DNA of 64,000 nucleotides from Trichobilharzia szidati (taxonomy: Eukaryota; Platyhelminthes; Trematoda; Strigeidida; Schistosomatidae), in assembly GCA_944472155.2 (NCBI GenBank), contig OX235277.1, positions 14,456,804-14,520,803 on the forward strand, given 5' to 3'. Every line of letters begins with the position of its first letter. Position 1 is the stretch's first letter. Below are positions 44,802 to 55,739 of this stretch, piece after piece. The notes beneath the pieces were generated by a model. The model ran no database searches, was not told the origin of the DNA, and saw only the letters and a list, made by a program, of their open reading frames with translations. The position numbers and the translations under genes were made by a program.

Positions 44802-47626
44802 TCAAACATGAAAGGGGCCTATAATTTCTGAAGCTCTTACATGGGAATTAGCACTGTTTTCACTTACAAACCCACTTAGTGTGTCATTAAGAGCTTTTTC
44901 AAAGGACACCAGTGAGCTTGCTAGTCGCATTTCCTCAGGTAGTTTGTTCCATATTTGGGCATACCTAATCATGAAAAATTTTTGCCTGGTGGCTGTTTTA
45001 CATTGTTCTATAGCCACCGTACCTTGAGTGTGTCTAAGGTTATATCCAGTGTCTTCTGAAAACCGAGTACAATTAGTACGGGTATACACTATGTGGTTAA
45101 GTAGTTTATAGAAGAGTACCAGATTTAGTCGCAGTCGTCTTAACCATAATGTTTCTAGTCCTAGAATTTCACATCTGGTAGAGTAGTTTGTGCCGTTTTC
45201 GGTTCCGAGTACTTTCAGCGTGAAGTACCTCTGTACTCCTTCTACATTTAGTTTGTCTTCTATGCGTATACTACTAAATATGAATGAACAATAGTCTAGG
45301 AGTGGGCGCACACAAACCTTGTACAGTAGTATTCTGGATTCACTTCTGTAGAATTTACTGAGTAGGAAACAAATAAGCCTGCGTGATTTCGATACTTGTT
45401 TCGAGATATGTTCAGAAAATGATAGATTGTGTGAATATGTCAGTCCTAGGTCTAGCACAGATTTGAGTCTGGGGATTTTGTGGCCCTGAATTGCTAGGTC
45501 GAGTTCTAGGTTGGGACAGCCTATGCAGAGCCAGCCACACTTTTCGACATTAAACTCAAGTCTCCAAGCGTCACACGATATATCCATTTTTGTTAATTCT
45601 TCATGTATGGAGTTCATTGTTGTACCGATATCTGTATTTGTGCAGGTATATGTCACCTTTAAGTCATCTGCATACAGTATTGGCTTGCCTATACTAAAGC
45701 ACTCACATATACTGGTTATGTATATAGTGAAAAGAAGGGGTCCCAATACACTACACTGGATGACACCACTGCTAATCGACCTAGGCCTGGAGGTCATCGA
45801 GCCAATTTTTGTTGTCTGATTTCTGTCACTGAGAAATGATTTTATCCAGTTGTGGAGGGGGTTGCGTATCCCTAGTGAGCATAGCCTGCTGACTAACAGA
45901 CTATGTGGGACTCTGTCGAAGGCTTTCCTGATATCGAAATAGAGGATAATTACTAGTTCTCTCCTATCTCTGCTATAGGTGACTTCGTTGAAAAGTCTAT
46001 ATGGCAAGTGACGCAAGATCTTTTCTTAAAGAATCCGTGTTGTGACTGGTTGATGAGTTTGTGTTTTAGAAAGTAGTCTGACATTTGGTCTTTGATTACT
46101 TTCTCCATGATCCTTGATATGACAGGTGTTATATTGATAGGCCTATAATTACATGCACTAGTTTTGGCCCCTCCTTTATGCTTAGGTAGTATATACGTGT
46201 TTCTCCAATTTTCAGGGTAGGTCCCAGTCACTAGTGGGAGGGTGAATATTCTAAGTAATAGTACAATGATATCCGAGCCACCGTTTTTATAAATGATAGA
46301 TGGTATATCATCTATCCCACAACTACCGTTAGCTTTTAGTGTCTTTACCGCTGATGCTATATTTTGCATATTAAAGTTTATTTCACCTAACTCGTAGTTA
46401 TTTTTGCAGGTTATATCCAGGATTGGAGACGGATGCGCTTTGGTGTTATTGGAGAACCATTGGTTTAGGAGTTCACAAATAATCTGGGGATCATCATAAA
46501 TTATACCTCCATGCTCCAAGTGGCCAACATTATTTTCTTTACCCTTGTTTAGTCGTTTTTGCAGGATCTTGCAGAGTTCCTGAGTTTTAGAGGTGCCCCC
46601 TAGGGCTTTATTTTCCTTGAGTTGTGCCTTCATTTTATGTCTCTGCTCAAGATTTTTAAATGTTTCATGTATCTGGTGTAGTGCACTAAATTCTTTATAT
46701 AAATAAAATTTCCTTTTCAATTTCCTTAGTTTTAATCGCGTTTTGCGGTCTATGAAAAGAGTTGGTGTCCTTAAGGCAGACTTTAAGGGTGCGATTGTAT
46801 CTCTTACCGAACTGACCGTCTTGTAGAAGGTACCAAGTGTTACTTCTAAGTTATCATTGGTAAAGTATTCATCCCAGTCAGAGCTTCTCAAGAGCGTTGG
46901 TAGGAATTCCCAGTCGGCATTTCTGTAGTCCCTATATTGATAGTGAACCGGGGAATTTTTAGGTGTGTGTTTAGTTGTTAGTTGAAGAGGTAGGGTGCAG
47001 TACAGTATGTTGTGATCACTGTTGTCGAGTTTATCCCCCACCTCTATCGAGATCGGCTCTATTTTTTGGCAGAGGACTAAGTCGAGAATATTGTTATGTC
47101 GTGTTGGGAGGCGTACACACTGCTTCCATCCTCCTACATCTATAGCTTCTAGGAGCTCGTCATAGATTCAATGTTCAGTGCAGGTATCCCAGTTCACTCC
47201 GGGGAGGTTAAAATCACCACAAATTATTTTGTAGTCGAATTCCAGAGTAGGTACATGCTCTAGTATTTCTGCGATAACCGTATCAGTCATTTTAGGGCTG
47301 CTGGGAGCTCTGTATATACATCCCACTAGAATTTTATTTTCATTCGTGTGGATGCTTATCCACTTAGATTCTGGGAGTTTGTCGATAGTTAGGTTTGTGA
47401 AAGTATTGGGGTCAGTAGATTTAGAAGCATATATTAGACACCCGCCTCCTCTTTTGTCCACTCTATCATTCCTGTGGATGTCATAGTTATCAATTATCAG
47501 CTTTGTGTCAGGTATATGATTAGTTAGCCAAGTTTCAGTTACCAGTATCGGTGTTGGCCGTCTCATGTATACCAAGCTGCGAAGGGAAGTTATTTTGTTA
47601 AGGAGAGATCGAGCATTTAAGAGCAT
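44802..47626 (-). pseudogene. X3 ORF2: endonuclease/RT with three frame problems or fewer
   Basis: Endonuclease 47626-47168 (LLNARSLLNK, TETWL, GCIYRAPSS, ICGDFNLPGVNWD), in-frame TGA 47168-47170, continuation in the same frame through SDHNILYC to NYRPINITPVISRIMEKV and HGFFKKRSCVTCHIDF, then a frame break near 46000 (T run of four where five would keep frame). The RT continues 46016-44802: FDIRKAFDRVPH, VIQCSVLGPLLF, ILYADDLKV, LLYKVCVRPLLDYC. Both defects are shared with X1, and the TGA also with X2. Confidence 0.85.
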
Positions 47627-47700
47627 AATGTTTAGAAAACCAGTTTTGTTGGGAGGGTAATTAGTGGGTTTTCTTGTTACTATCCCTAACTCCTGGTTGC

Positions 47701-48783
47701 CTATGTTATGTTCCGAGGGATTCTCAGATGAGAGATTGTCAGTGTGTCTACTATTCCCTGAACAAATTGTGCTGCAAGAGGGGCTATTGTTTGCTGCAAC
47801 CGAAAATAATCCTGTTGCATATACTGGTTTCTGGCCTCATTACGTGGGTATCTGGAATCATTCCTTGACATTAGATAATCTGTTTCACTATTCAGATAGT
47901 TATTTACAGGGCCGAAATAACGTGTTTCTAGGTTGTTTTGAGGGCAGTGCGTGCCAAGTCTTTCGCAGTTGTACATTTGTGGACTCATTTCGTGCATGTA
48001 CATAGAAGGACCGTGATTCAATCTATACCCGTTATGCTGATGGGGATTTACGTAGCTACTACGAGGGTCCGAGTATGCATTTCCATCCATATGGTACCTA
48101 GTGGTGTCCCGTCTAGTAGCCCATGTGTTTTGATTATTTATTCTGGGTCCCGTTCTCAGGTTATATGAGCCCATAGGCATATTACAACCTCGGGTATTAC
48201 GGAAATCGTGGGTCTGACCCTGTTGTTTAATCAGCTCGGCTCCTCTTGCGTGTCTGCTAGAGTATGATTTTGTGTGGATAGAGCTATTTTTGCTGTTAGT
48301 TTTGACCTCGTATAGTCTGTCATCCACAGTTTGTCTACCACCCTTAGTTCGACGAAGAGCACTTCCACCCACGTGTTCCGTCTCCTTTATGGGACCTGCC
48401 GTAATGCGTGCATAGCTCTTTTTTAGGCTTACATGCTGCCTGTTGGGCTTGTCACAAGGGAGATATGTGGACGCCTGTGGAGAGACCCTTGTTTTAGGGG
48501 ACTTCTTTTCAGCTTTCACAGGGAGATTACCTTGCTTGGCTCTGGGTGCAGTGTTATCTGCCGATATTTGTAGGTTATCTGTCACAGAAGCATCTATGTC
48601 TACCTCATGTGCCGGGTCGGTAGCTTTCCTAGGAGTGTTCTCAAGAACTTTGAGACTCATTCCAGGATTGCTGCCCTTTTTGGGTTTCCCTTCACCCTCG
48701 CGTGTCGCTTGTTCACCTAGTACAATGCAAATGTCACTTTGTGCTTCAGTGTCCTTCGATACTTCGGCACTGATGCTATTCAT
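47701..48783 (-). pseudogene. X3 ORF1-region tail, 360 codons
   Basis: Open from MNSISAEVSKD to RNIT. Parts: a Glu/Gly/Asp-rich linker, a basic stretch (AEKKSPKTRVSPQAS, SLKKSYARITAGPIKE), then ~200 residues rich in Asn, Tyr, Arg, Gln, Met, His and Ser (GSYNLRTGPRINNQN, YVNPHQHNGY, ARNQYMQQDYFRLQQT). No CCHC knuckle. The open frame extends upstream without stop to the end of the RRM part, so it is probably the C-terminal half of ORF1 reached by a -1 shift. Confidence 0.6.
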
Positions 48784-48824
48784 GATTTGTGGTATAATCG
48801 TCTTCGTATCTGAGGTATTTTTAG

Positions 48825-49532
48825 CTACCTGTCGTTGGTTGGGGTTTTGTCCGAGACTATCTTAACATTTTTGAATTTCGTAGTGGAGGCCAAAGTATCC
48901 CCAGATTTCCTAAATTGTTCTGCTATTATACAGCTGTCAAACCTGAAAAGTATGGGACATGTGCGGTTTAACTCTTTTTTATTTAGTCTGATACACTGAG
49001 AGGGTGTACTTAAGAGGTTTGCAGCCCTTAACAAGGAGTGCTGAACCGACTTTATGGACTCATTGTCAGGTATGTTGTACACTATGGCGTTCTGTTTAGA
49101 AGTAAGTCTCTTAACAACTTCGCTCGATAGATAGTCCATAGCGTTCTCTAGCTCCTTAGCATGTTTCATTTCAGCATCGGTTGGCTTAGTCTTCAATTTA
49201 AACAGTCTCAGGAAAGTGAGATCTCCCAGTTCTTTTTTTAGATGGAAGATTGTTTCTGGTACCGGGTCAAGTAGATTTAGTTTCGTCCTAAGGTCATTTA
49301 TTTGTAGCTGCATGTCGTTTATGATGCAGACTGAGTTAGTAATCTCTGCCCTTGCTGTCAGGATATCTTCCACATGTATTACACTGGTTAGCTTTATGTT
49401 GAAACTGTTTGTATTGGGTGAACTACTGATTATAGCTGATTTTAGGGATGATAATACGTTACTAGATAAGCTCAAGCTATTTTCTAGATTACTAGAGTTC
49501 CTAAGAATACGCTTGTTAGAGATTTTGCCCAT
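48825..49532 (-). CDS. X3 ORF1, N-terminal and RRM part
   Basis: 235 codons from MGKISNKRILRNSSN. Residues ~15-110 are helical with leucine-rich heptads (INDMQLQINDLRTKLNLL, ETIFHLKKELGDLTFLRLF), a likely coiled coil for trimerisation. Then the RRM-like block VYNIPDNESIKSVQHSLL, CIRLNKKELN, CPILFRFDS, AEQFRKSGDT, FKNVKIVSDKTPTNDR. It stops at TAG and the next open region lies in the -1 frame, as in X2. Confidence 0.75.
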   Translation of the reverse strand: MGKISNKRILRNSSNLENSLSLSSNVLSSLKSAIISSSPNTNSFNIKLTSVIHVEDILTARAEITNSVCIINDMQLQINDLRTKLNLLDPVPETIFHLKKELGDLTFLRLFKLKTKPTDAEMKHAKELENAMDYLSSEVVKRLTSKQNAIVYNIPDNESIKSVQHSLLRAANLLSTPSQCIRLNKKELNRTCPILFRFDSCIIAEQFRKSGDTLASTTKFKNVKIVSDKTPTNDR

Positions 49533-49621
49533 TATTATTTGTGATAATATAGCAGAACTGAAAAATGAATATCAGCGAAAACAAGTGCAAAAGTGTCACC
49601 AAATTCGAACGTACCGCGAGG

Positions 49622-52221
49622 TATAATCCTCTCATATGTTTATGTCTCCCCTGGTTGTACCTTATTGGATCTATTAATGTTCACAGATGAATTCACTGCT
49701 TTTGCTGTAGCTTGTTTCGAGAACTCTTGATCGATAGTGACTGATGACATTCATTCCTATGACTGCTTCTTCCTTATATCACTTGGACATGACGATACTC
49801 TTAACTTTGCTACTCGTCTTAGCAAAATACTGGATCTTGTATTCATTTTTGATGTCGGTATATATGAAGCTCGCAAACGTTCTCGTTTACTTAATGCTGA
49901 CCACTGCATCATATGTGTATTGTGAAAAATGTATTGCAAATCACACAAGAATGTCTCTTCTCACCCCTACAGAAAATTTCAACGGAGCTGCTACTCACAA
50001 GACAAATTACGCAAGCTCAGATTCACGTTGGTAGACACTAACAAGGACTTATTTGCTGAACAAACATTAGATAACACAACCACAAACACGGCAGATTTTC
50101 TTGAATTCTGTTTTGAAATATGTTGTCACAAGAAAACATTATTCATTCCATTTGACCGTTTCTCTTCTCCACATCTCAAAAAGCTACGTAGAGATAAATA
50201 AATTTTGTTAAAAACAAATGATACGTCAGATGTGAAACAGTTAAATAATCTGATAAAATTCTAAATGCATGGACTACATGTTTTATGTAACCAAAGATTC
50301 TTTTCATGTAGAACTCCATCTAGTTTGTGGAAACTTTTCACAGAAATTACTAGCGGTAAGCGATTTACTTCTGTTCCATCTCTTAATGTCGATAATCTAA
50401 ATAAGTCATTTATACGCTCTTCTGTCGATATCCTTCCTAATGTTACAAATCATTTAGACAACAGTTTTAATGGTTTAAATACCCTTGATGTGCCCAAATA
50501 TCTCCAGTCTCTGAAGCCTTCTCAAAGCCTTGGTCCTGATTGTGTACCTGCCCTTTCCCTCAGGAACTATGCTGATATTTTATGCTACCATCTCACGAAC
50601 ATTATTGACGCTTCAATTTCCTGTGATCTTCTACCTTTTGCATGGAAAAACATTAAAGTTATCCCCATATCAAAACCATCTTCTGAGACTGATATGAAAT
50701 TTAGGCCTAATAATAATACTTCTCCTTCATAAGATTTGATGGAAATATTACTTTACTTCGTCTTGAACCTTCATTGAAACCTTTTTTCGATTCTTAACAA
50801 TTTCCATAGAAACATGGTAGGTGGATGCTGCAGTTGTCCTATATCATAATGCTGTTTCTTGTTTAGACAAAGGTGTCAAACATGTTCGTGGTGCTTTCCT
50901 GGACTACACATCTCCTTTTGACTCTGTACCCAGGCACTTTTATTAGATAAGCTTTCGTTGACGCAAACAGGATCCTGGTTTTAGAGTTGGCTGCATTCTT
51001 ATATTTCTGATACAATGCAGTATACTGTATATAATTTCAAATCTTATTTTGTCTCGCTTACAAAAGCTGGTGTTCCTCAGGGTGCCGTCCTCTCTCCTTC
51101 TCGGTTTTCTTTCTTCCTAAACGACTTGCCTCATTTAAACGAAACTGACTTCGTCAAATATGCGGATGGCCTGACTGTATCACTGCCTATCACTTTCGGG
51201 TCTGACTGCTCAAAATTTAATAGCTTTCTGTTGGATATCATCAAGTTGTCTAAGTCAAATGGTCTCATGATAAAGTCCTTCCAAATGTCAGGCATTTAAC
51301 TTTACTTTCAAGCATCGACGTGACATGCATGGACTAGTTAGTTCCCATGAAGACTGTAGCATAGGTGGCACTGAAATTGAAACCAAGTCAAGCATTGAAT
51401 ACCCTGGATTAACTGTTTCCTCTGACCTTTCATGGTCATCCCACATTTTATTGATCTCTAAGAAAATGTTTCGTCTTACCTTCTACATTAAAAAGTTAGA
51501 ACAACAAGGTATGAACCAACCTTTACTTCTGCAGTTTGCAAACACCTGTATTTTACCTAAAGTACTCTATTGCTCTCCATTAATCCTTCCTGGGCTCCTC
51601 AAAAAAGACTATGTCATATTACGAAGCGTAATAAATGTTGTGAGTAGGGCTTGTGGCATACCACCTCGTGAGCTCGTCAATATTTAAGTCGAGAGTCATA
51701 TAAAATCTTGTACAAAATTGGCAAAGGCCGTACTGTCAGACCACCTGCAACCGCTTTATTTACAACTATTCCCTTGCGTCTCATCAGGTAGGACGGAAAG
51801 TCAATACAAGAAAATTCTACAATACCATATTTATCCCGTATTATATGTGATGGAGACACTGTTAGACGTGAAACGTATAAGTTACTATGTGATTAGCAAA
51901 GTGAATCGACCCATTCATCGTTCATCTTTCTGTTATTTTATGGTGTCAGCCTTTCTACCGTTCAATCATAACTAAGCTATTTTGTTTAAGTTGTTATTAC
52001 TATTATTACTGCAATTTTATACTTTATGCAAATTTGTCTGCTTATCGCACACTGTAATTACTGCATAGCTTCTATAACAAATTTTTGCCATTATTACTAT
52101 TATGTAGTGTTTGTTTTTTTCGTTTTGAGTAAATTAGATGCAATATTGAACTGAATGCTGTAAAATACGCACTGTAGCATTAGCACTGTTTTTGGAATAA
52201 AGCAAAAATTATTATTATTAT
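49622..52221 (+). pseudogene. Family P 3' half (split and decayed)
   Basis: Plus strand, the remainder of the element begun at 42690. Pieces matching the intact P protein: FTDEFTAFAVACFENS, ILDLVFIFD and LLNADHCII (49680-49925); SPHLKKLRRDK; SLGPDCVPALSLRNYADIL (50490-50580); AGVPQGAVLSPSRFSFFLNDL (51070-51130); KYADGLTV, where YADD is expected (51158); LPKVLYCSPLILPGLLKKDY. Many frameshifts and stops. It ends GGAATAAAGC then ATTATTATTATTAT at 52205-52221. Confidence 0.8.
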
Positions 52222-54641
52222 AAATTACTGCAAGCAAACCACTTAAATTTCTATACATATATACATAATCGGAAGCCAATATTCCGCCTGGAATCAAAGC
52301 AATCAAATGTCAAAACTATGATGACAGTGTTCTGACTTTTCATGTGATTCATGCACCTCGGTATCACACTTTCCTCAAACCTTGTCTGTGTGATTTCGCT
52401 TAACAGGCCTCTTTTCCTCTCAATTCTCGCCTTTTCTGTTCACAAACACATCACATCATTGTTATCAAAGTACTTATACTAAATCTGGCACAATACAACA
52501 TATCTCGGATTCTGAATTATAAAAAGAATATTCTCGTTCCTAATATCTGGAAGTCTGTTCAGCTCCTTGTCAGAATGCTACTCCATGTTCCTGAGAGAAA
52601 TTCGTCAGATATCTTACGGGTCAGCTTGTCCTACGAGTTCTAATCTTACTTATATATGAATTTCATTCTCTCTGAATAACCTCTCATGCATTTCCCGATC
52701 ATATTTTCGTTTGCTTACTAGTATGCTTCACCTTGTCTCACATACCTAGGACATTATCGGTGAAAAAACGTGCTTTTCATATAATTGTGTGGCTTGCCTA
52801 AAGTTTGCTTGATTTCATGTAGAACACAACTACACCAGTGGTAGAGCAAAGCAATATATCCATCGAATATGTCGTAGTCTCCATGGTCACACCAATATGG
52901 TTTCATTATGCACTCCAAGTGTATAATATCACTTCAAGGAGTCATGAGATGCTTCTTGCATATATCTTGTAAGTGTACTTCTGATGGTGTATCACCCGCA
53001 ATTGCATTTTCTGTCATTGTCCAGTTTTGCACAACTTTCTTTTCTTCCTGAAATAGCTTTTAATCACGTGAGTGCATAGAAATTATCAGTATGAAGAACA
53101 TTACTTGGTTGAGCATGACTATCAACGAGAAACGGAACGAAGTTTGGGTTGGCTGTCAACCTTGGTTGTGACCTCACTGATGAGTTTGCAATACACCATT
53201 TCAATGAACCACTTCCGATTGCTCGCACAATAATACACCGATTCAAACTTTTGAAAAGTGCTAATTGGTTATATTTCGTGATTGGAATTCATGACGTATT
53301 TGATGGCGTCTGCAGAAATAGCATGCATTCCTTGAAAACTTACTCATGTTTACGGAATGAAAATTAATATAAATGATTACTCAATATGTCTAATGTCACA
53401 CAATTACCCACAGTTGCATAGGAACAATGCAAAGTGGTCAACGGAGCTCATGTCACATACTCATGTGGAGGTTGAGGCAATACATCAGATAAGTGAACTC
53501 TGACAACAAATACATGCTAGTACAAAGAGGCTGCGTAATATTTCGAAGTGAAGTAGTGACTGGTATTTCTGGTGCAGGGCTCATCATATCTTGAAAGAAA
53601 CGCGATGAAAGTCGACAGAGTGATTTGTCATTTCCTACCTTCATTGTAGTCTATAGTTATAAAACTGCATGCAATAAACTTTATCTTGCAATTGTTTAAA
53701 CACAGTAAATGTTTGAAGATCATCTGTGCTAATCTAAGCGTGAGTAGCATTCAAATTTGTTAGGATTCTGCGGTTTCTGGAATTGAAATAAGGATAATTT
53801 CTTACATCCATTTGATAATTATTTGTCTTTATGCATGTTGAGCATTGATAATTCAGCCTGCACCTTTACCAATCGGTGTTTGCTTTCGGAAGAATGAATG
53901 TCCACCACAGTGCCACAATGTGATCAATGCAGTTTTACGCTGAGGATTTATGATTATGAACAGAAAAATTGTTATCAACCTAATCTTCTTTATACAGGAC
54001 ATAGTACCATTAAGAGCTACACTAAGACCACCTGAAGCAGAGGATTATGAGTTGCGGCTTTTTATTCTAAAGGCGATTTCGCAGTGTCTGTGAGTAAAAG
54101 CGTGAATGTGAACAGTTGAAGAGGAGTTCAGACGTGAATAGATATTCAATTACATTTTTGTTGGAGTCAAGGTTGACATCAGAAAGAAGATGCACGAAGC
54201 ATTTTTCAAGAAATGAACTATCGTTGTCATGGGAAGTGGTTGACTAACTGGATGTCACTAGTCATCATGAGGTGATTTATCTTACCATCACAGTTATTCA
54301 CTTAATATACACAACTGGTATCAGGGAAGGCGATTTCCTTATAGTGTTGAAAACCAGGATGGAAATGGTTCGTTAGTAGCAGAAAAACCGTTGATTATAA
54401 GTTGTACTAGTATCTCGGTTGGGCGTGTAGATTCATGAAGCTGCGACATCAAGCAAGGTTAGGCGAAACAAAACATTTAGTTGGCTTGAATCAAAGGCGA
54501 ATTCACTCATTGAAACGATTTATATGCAGTCCTTATTGTTGTTCAGCTCGAATGACTGCTTATTCTTTAGGTTCACTCCATGAGGTGTCAAGTAACGCAA
54601 ACGTCTTTGCCACTTCTGCATCTATAACGATGCCTATATTA
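52222..54641. other. No gene recognised
   Basis: AT-rich, only short frames. 53690-53770 resembles the repeat at 41660-41760 (ATCTTGCAATTG, ACAGTAAA, CTAAGCGTGAGTAGCA), so a dispersed repeat is present. The 12-base target repeat of the hammerhead SINE starts at 54630. Confidence 0.4.
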
Positions 54642-54824
54642 AATTGATGGATGGTGACTAGCAGTGGAATCTAGGATGCACATTTCGTCCTATTTGAGAC
54701 TCATCAGCTAGATGTACCTGCATTTTTCAGTGAGTGATGATGTTCCCACCTAGGCTCGAACCTAGTGCCTGAGACCGGGCACTTCGGTCCAATCAATCGA
54801 CGGGAAAATCTAAAATTCATTTGA
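54642..54824 (-). mobile_element. Hammerhead-ribozyme SINE (Sm-alpha-like)
   Basis: 183 bases, minus strand, bracketed by exact 12-base direct repeats ATGCCTATATTA at 54630-54641 and 54825-54836. The 5' part has a pol III B box GGTTCGAGCC (54762-54753) and an A-box-like TGGACCGAAGTG upstream. The 3' part is a complete hammerhead (54721-54661). Schistosomes carry SINE-like and satellite repeats with this ribozyme (Sm-alpha family), which is the main taxonomic clue in the window. Confidence 0.85.
54661..54721 (-). ncRNA. Hammerhead ribozyme
   Basis: Minus-strand order: stem I 5' strand (54721-54708), CUGAUGA core (54707-54701), stem-loop II GUCUCAAAUAGGAC (54700-54687), GAAA core (54686-54683), short stem III UGUGCA (54682-54677), cleavage triplet AUC (54677-54675), stem I 3' strand (54674-54661). 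Cleavage is expected between 54675 and 54674. Stem I inner helix AUCUAG/CUAGAU and outer GCAG/CUGC pair fully. Stem II has one G-U in place of the usual C-G. All conserved core bases are present, so activity is likely but untested. Confidence 0.9.
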
Positions 54825-54836
54825 ATGCCTATATTA

Positions 54837-55416
54837 GCCAAATCCTGACCAGACTGATAAATTTCTAAACCTAATATTTATGATGGACATCAAGGGAATC
54901 TGAATGGTGATTGGAAATTTAGAATGCTTGAAGAAATAAATCATTCACTAAAAACACGAAAACCGCTGCACAGGCGGCTTCGATATTTCACCTTTTGGGA
55001 TTCACCTACTGACAAACTTTGAAAGTACTATAAAAGCTTTCGAAATAATGTGAACCGTACATTCAGAGAACAACATTATTTTCATTGCAAGCATTTTCCT
55101 AATTTATTCCGTAAAATTGAAACTGAATACTTGTCAACAATTCAGAATATCAAGATACAAAGTCACGATATGTGAGGTAGGCTTGAGCATTGTGAATTGC
55201 GCGCTTCCTAGTATAATTTTTGTAGTTTTCAATTCTGAGTGAATAATAAATTAGGTAACATTTTATTGAGTTCAACTCTATTCATAGAAACAAGAGACAA
55301 GCGAAATTACACCATATCAAAGGATTGAGGTTGAATCCAGAGCTTGTGTAGTTAAATGAAATAGAGAATAAAGACATCTAGTCACCATGTCCATGGAAGA
55401 TTGATAACGTCTTTTT
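54837..55416. other. No gene recognised
   Basis: AT-rich, short frames only. It borders the right gypsy block. Confidence 0.35.
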
Positions 55417-55739
55417 TTCTGATCACATAAATCTGACTACTGGCGTTTCATAAATATTGCTTCGGTGAAAGCGAACGGGATTTAACTCATTCACCTACTG
55501 ATAATTTTAAGCGAATTCGAAATAACGGTGAGATATGTGAAAATCAAAGTCAGCTTCAGTGCAAAAATGTTTAGTTTGTATGTCACAGGAATCCAGATAA
55601 GGATTTATAAAAATATGTGGTCACTTGAAAATAGGGTCATAGTGCTATTTTTCAACCTTGTACCTTTCACCACGGATCCGTTTCACTCCTGGTGTCGTGT
55701 CTACTGATAGAGATTGCTTTTTCCAGTTGTAGACTTGTC

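Larger units (their letters stand above)
43258..49621 (-). mobile_element. CR1 family X, copy 3 (X3), full length, dead
   Basis: Minus strand, about 6.36 kb. 5' end at 49621 (CCTCGCGGTACG), ORF1 region 49532-47701, ORF2 47626-44802, and a ~1.5 kb 3' UTR ending in the CR1 terminal motif and an ATT microsatellite at 43258. An earlier copy of the terminal motif near 43675-43720 could be an alternative 3' end. Flanked on both sides by element P, which proves insertion and sets its limits. A degenerate target repeat (TTATATCTAT versus GTATAATCCT) is possible. Confidence 0.8.

Noticed and set aside
53165..53180. Second hammerhead core (CTGATGAG)
   Set aside because: The heptamer is present but no GAAA core or pairing stems follow.
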